DNA of 7,564 nt from positions 1 through 7,564 of the forward strand of contig JAFQGN010000006.1 of the NCBI GenBank assembly GCA_017398245.1, given 5' to 3'. Shown piece after piece: positions 5,624 through 7,564 of the stretch. Position numbers and translations under genes: made by a program. Origin of the DNA: Clostridia bacterium (GTDB lineage Bacteria; Bacillota_A; Clostridia; Christensenellales; Aristaeellaceae). The notes beneath the pieces were generated by a model. That model had not been told where the DNA came from. It ran no database searches and saw only the letters and a list, made by a program, of their open reading frames with translations. The first letter of the stretch is position 1. Every line of letters begins with the position of its first letter.

Positions 5624-6523
5624 TTGAACATTGCATCTTTGCTCAACGCACTGCCCGGCGCCTGCGCGCAGGGGCTGATCTGGGGCCTCATGGCCATCGG
5701 CCTGTATATCACCTATCGCACGCTCGATATGGCCGATATGACCGTAGACGGCACCATGTGCACCGGCGGCGCAGTCTGCGTTATGATGATGCTCAACGGC
5801 TATAACGTCTGGATCGCGCTCATCTGCGCGTTCATCGCCGGCATGCTCGCCGGCCTTGTCACGGGCATATTCCATACCGTCATGGGCATCCCGTCCATCC
5901 TTTCGGGTATTCTCACGCAGCTCGCGCTCTATTCCATCAACCTTCGCATCCTCGGCAGCGCGAACAAGGCCATCAGCGTGCGCAAGTACGATCTGCTCGT
6001 CTCCCTTCTGCGCATACCGCAGGCCATCGCCATCGCCGCTGTTTTCACTGTCGTCCTCATCGTGGTTCTGTACTGGTTCTTCGGCACGGAGCTTGGCTGC
6101 TCTCTGCGCGCAACGGGCTCCAACAACCGCATGGCCCGGGCGCAGGGCATCAATACCGATTTCACCAAGGTCCTCGGCCTGATGATCTCCAACGGCATCG
6201 TTGCGCTGTGCAGCGCGCTGTACAGCCAGTATCAGGGCTTTGCCGATATCAACATGGGCCGCGGCGCGATCGTCATCGGCCTTGCCGCCGTCATCATCAG
6301 CGATGTCCTCTTCGGCCGCCTGTTCAAAAACTTCGGCCTGAAGCTGCTGGGCGTCTCGCTCGGCGCAGTGCTGTACTATCTGGTCATCCAGGTCGTGCTC
6401 TGGCTTGGCCTGAACACGGACGATCTGAAGCTGCTCACCGCCGTCATCGTCGGCATTTTCCTCTCCGTGCCCACGCTGCGTCAAAAGCTGTTCTCCGGCT
6501 TCAAGAGAAAGGCGGTGTGCTGA
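5624..6523 (+). CDS. ABC transporter permease, TrpY/BPD_transp_2-like
   Basis: Integral membrane subunit, 299 residues, that forms the transport channel with the neighbouring ATPase and receives ligand from the binding protein. I see about eight or nine hydrophobic segments (roughly 13-30, 46-56, 62-84, 90-110, 132-153, 182-200, 213-230, 236-260 and 266-283). The cytoplasmic loop GCSLRATGSNNRMARAQGIN (158-177) is the ATPase-coupling region typical of the branched-chain amino acid/TrpY permease class. TTG 5624 is the start because GGAGG (5611-5615) lies 8 nt upstream and the next ATG would remove the first helix. The length is normal for the class. Its stop TGA is 3 nt before the ATPase start, so the two are translationally linked. 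The last codons (RKAV, then Cys) are also the ATPase ribosome binding site. No defects are seen. Confidence 0.94.
   Translation: MNIASLLNALPGACAQGLIWGLMAIGLYITYRTLDMADMTVDGTMCTGGAVCVMMMLNGYNVWIALICAFIAGMLAGLVTGIFHTVMGIPSILSGILTQLALYSINLRILGSANKAISVRKYDLLVSLLRIPQAIAIAAVFTVVLIVVLYWFFGTELGCSLRATGSNNRMARAQGINTDFTKVLGLMISNGIVALCSALYSQYQGFADINMGRGAIVIGLAAVIISDVLFGRLFKNFGLKLLGVSLGAVLYYLVIQVVLWLGLNTDDLKLLTAVIVGIFLSVPTLRQKLFSGFKRKAVC
6506..6517 (+). promoter_or_regulatory. Extended ribosome binding site of the ATPase within the permease 3' end
   Basis: AGAAAGGCGGTG differs at one base from AGAAAGGAGGTG, the full complement of the 16S rRNA 3' tail. It overlaps the last permease codons and lies 9 nt before ATG 6527. 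The same 12 bases precede the LysR gene at 7411-7422. Confidence 0.75.
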
Positions 6524-6526
6524 GCC

Positions 6527-7321
6527 ATGCTTGAGATCAAAAACATCTCCAAAACGTTCAACCCCGGCACGATCAACGAAAAGAAAGCCCTTGTAGACGT
6601 CTCCCTCCGCCTGGAGGACGGCGATTTTGTGACCGTCATCGGCGGCAACGGCGCGGGCAAATCCACTTTGCTCAACGCCGTCGCGGGCGTCTGGCCGGTC
6701 GACAGCGGCTCCATTTCCGTAAACGGTATCGATCTTACGCATCTGCCCGAGCATAAGCGCGCACGCTATATCGGCCGCGTGTTTCAGGACCCGATGATGG
6801 GTACCGCCGCCGATATGTGGATCGAAGAAAACCTGGCCCTCTCCCTGCGCCGCGGTAAGCGCAGAACCCTGCGCCCGGGCATCACCAAGAGCGAGCGCGC
6901 CATGTTCATGGAAAAGCTGACCATGCTCGGCCTTGGCCTGGAATATCGGCTCACCAGCAAGGTCGGCCTGCTCTCTGGCGGCCAGCGGCAGGCGCTCACT
7001 CTGCTCATGGCCTCGCTGCAGAAGCCGTACCTGCTCCTGCTGGACGAGCACACCGCCGCGCTCGACCCGAAGACCGCCGCTAAGGTCCTCGAAGCGACCG
7101 ACCGCATCGTCGCGCGCGACAGGCTCACTACCATCATGATCACCCACAACATGAAGGACGCCATCGCCCACGGTAACCGGCTGATCATGCTGCACGAGGG
7201 CAGAATCATCCTCGATATCAAGGGCGAAGAGAAGAAAAAGCTGACTGTGGAAGACCTGCTCCGGCAGTTTGAACGCGTCAGCGGCGAACAGTTCTCCTCC
7301 GACAAGGCGCTTCTGGGCTGA
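6527..7321 (+). CDS. ABC transporter ATP-binding protein, TrpZ-like
   Basis: Cytoplasmic ATPase of 264 residues that powers the importer. All nucleotide-binding motifs are intact: Walker A GGNGAGKST (39-47), Q-loop Gln86 in RVFQDP, signature LSGGQ (149-153), Walker B LLLLDE (169-174) with Glu174, D-loop AALD (177-180) and switch His207 in ITHN. The signature is followed by RQALTLLMA, and the Q-loop continues into DPMMGTAADMWIEENLALS, as in ATPases paired with TrpX/TrpY proteins. The ATG at 6527 follows the permease stop after 3 nt and uses the extended ribosome binding site at 6506-6517. It is in the same reading frame as the permease. The length is usual for a single-domain importer ATPase. 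Confidence in the function is high; the transported ligand is inferred only from family resemblance of the whole cassette. Confidence 0.96.
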   Translation: MLEIKNISKTFNPGTINEKKALVDVSLRLEDGDFVTVIGGNGAGKSTLLNAVAGVWPVDSGSISVNGIDLTHLPEHKRARYIGRVFQDPMMGTAADMWIEENLALSLRRGKRRTLRPGITKSERAMFMEKLTMLGLGLEYRLTSKVGLLSGGQRQALTLLMASLQKPYLLLLDEHTAALDPKTAAKVLEATDRIVARDRLTTIMITHNMKDAIAHGNRLIMLHEGRIILDIKGEEKKKLTVEDLLRQFERVSGEQFSSDKALLG

Positions 7322-7355
7322 TCCTTCCGCGCACCCTACATCCTCAATACCTTCC

Positions 7356-7386
7356 AGCAGCCGGCATCGTTCCAACGCCGGCTGCT
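7356..7386 (+). terminator. Hairpin after the ATPase gene, possible operon end
   Basis: AGCAGCCGGC (7356-7365) pairs perfectly with GCCGGCTGCT (7377-7386) across an 11-nt loop, giving a 10-bp GC-rich stem 34 nt after the ATPase stop. No U tract follows (CTCCTACCTGC), so it may act as a weak or factor-dependent terminator or protect the message end. It leaves open whether the LysR gene is cotranscribed. Confidence 0.5.
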
Positions 7387-7410
7387 CTCCTACCTGCAAA
7401 TCATCTAAAA

Positions 7411-7422
7411 AGAAAGGCGGTG
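7411..7422 (+). promoter_or_regulatory. Extended ribosome binding site of the LysR gene
   Basis: AGAAAGGCGGTG, the same near-complete anti-16S complement seen before the ATPase gene, ends 10 nt before ATG 7433. It fixes the LysR start and suggests efficient translation. No clear promoter is visible in 7322-7410. Confidence 0.75.
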
Positions 7423-7432
7423 TATCTGCCTT

Positions 7433-7564
7433 ATGGAATTTCGCAACCTGACGACCTTCGTGCGCGTGGCTGAACTGCGCAGCTTTTCCAAGGCGGCCAA
7501 GCAGCTGGGCTATTCCCAGTCTGCCGTATCCATGCAGATCAGCCAGCTCGAAGCGGAACTGGAA
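7433..7564 (+). CDS. LysR-family transcriptional regulator (N-terminus only, cut by window edge)
   Basis: Only the first 44 residues are in the window. They are a typical LysR-type DNA-binding start: MEFRNLTTFVRVAEL, then the helix-turn-helix SFSKAAKQLGYSQSAVSMQI (18-37) with the family's AA..L..SQ..VS.QI pattern, then SQLEAELE leading into the linker helix. The effector-binding domain lies beyond the edge. The gene is 111 bp downstream of the ATPase gene on the same strand. It may regulate the importer, the hydrolase or a gene to its right; LysR proteins often control a divergent neighbour, but none is seen here, so its target is unknown. Confidence 0.93.
   Translation, partial: MEFRNLTTFVRVAELRSFSKAAKQLGYSQSAVSMQISQLEAELE

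Noticed and set aside
5603..7399. A 598-codon open frame on the minus strand across permease and ATPase
   Set aside because: It is codon-aligned with both genes, which share one frame, and opposes intact ABC transporter motifs. The product is low-complexity (Asp/Gln/Ala-rich) and matches nothing; it is an antisense shadow.

Overview
The window looks like chromosomal DNA from an uncultured, fairly GC-rich member of the Clostridia (Firmicutes). Three things suggest this: strong Shine-Dalgarno sites, two of them matching an extended Firmicutes-type AGAAAGGAGGTG at all but one base; a GC-biased third codon position; and gene families common in gut and rumen Clostridia. The assignment is an inference, because no rRNA or other marker gene is present. 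I see no tRNA, rRNA, CRISPR array, insertion sequence, phage gene or toxin-antitoxin pair.

Left half, minus strand (read from about 4270 down to 1): a 1047-residue cytoplasmic glycoside hydrolase of the GH106 (alpha-L-rhamnosidase-like) type ends in a near-perfect intrinsic terminator (1026-1053). Behind it lies a separate gene for a Gfo/Idh/MocA-family NAD(P)-dependent oxidoreductase, which starts at a GTG at 956 and runs off the left edge. The terminator and a possible weak promoter between them suggest that the oxidoreductase has its own transcription control. Together they look like part of a sugar or glycoside catabolic locus.

Centre: a divergent control region (about 4203-4488) serves the hydrolase to the left and a transporter to the right. 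It contains a strong TTGATT-N17-TATAAT promoter for the transporter, a perfect TATAAT on the opposite strand for the hydrolase, an 8-bp inverted repeat and a pair of 7-bp direct repeats at the transporter's expected transcription start.

Right half, plus strand: a three-gene ABC importer of the TrpX/TrpY/TrpZ type (substrate-binding protein, TTG-initiated permease, ATPase), followed by the first 44 codons of a LysR-type regulator cut by the right edge. A large hairpin between the binding-protein gene and the permease gene probably lets the binding protein be made in excess. Permease and ATPase are separated by 3 nt, and the ATPase ribosome binding site lies inside the last codons of the permease.

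I do not see convincing evidence for a wholly new system. The points most worth a second look are: the binding protein has no lipobox and eight mature cysteines, including a CxxC; the oxidoreductase has lost the Lys of the EKP motif; the hydrolase start is misleading; a dyad fills the spacer of the oxidoreductase's putative promoter; and the codons TTA, CTA and TCA are almost absent, which produces very long false antisense reading frames.
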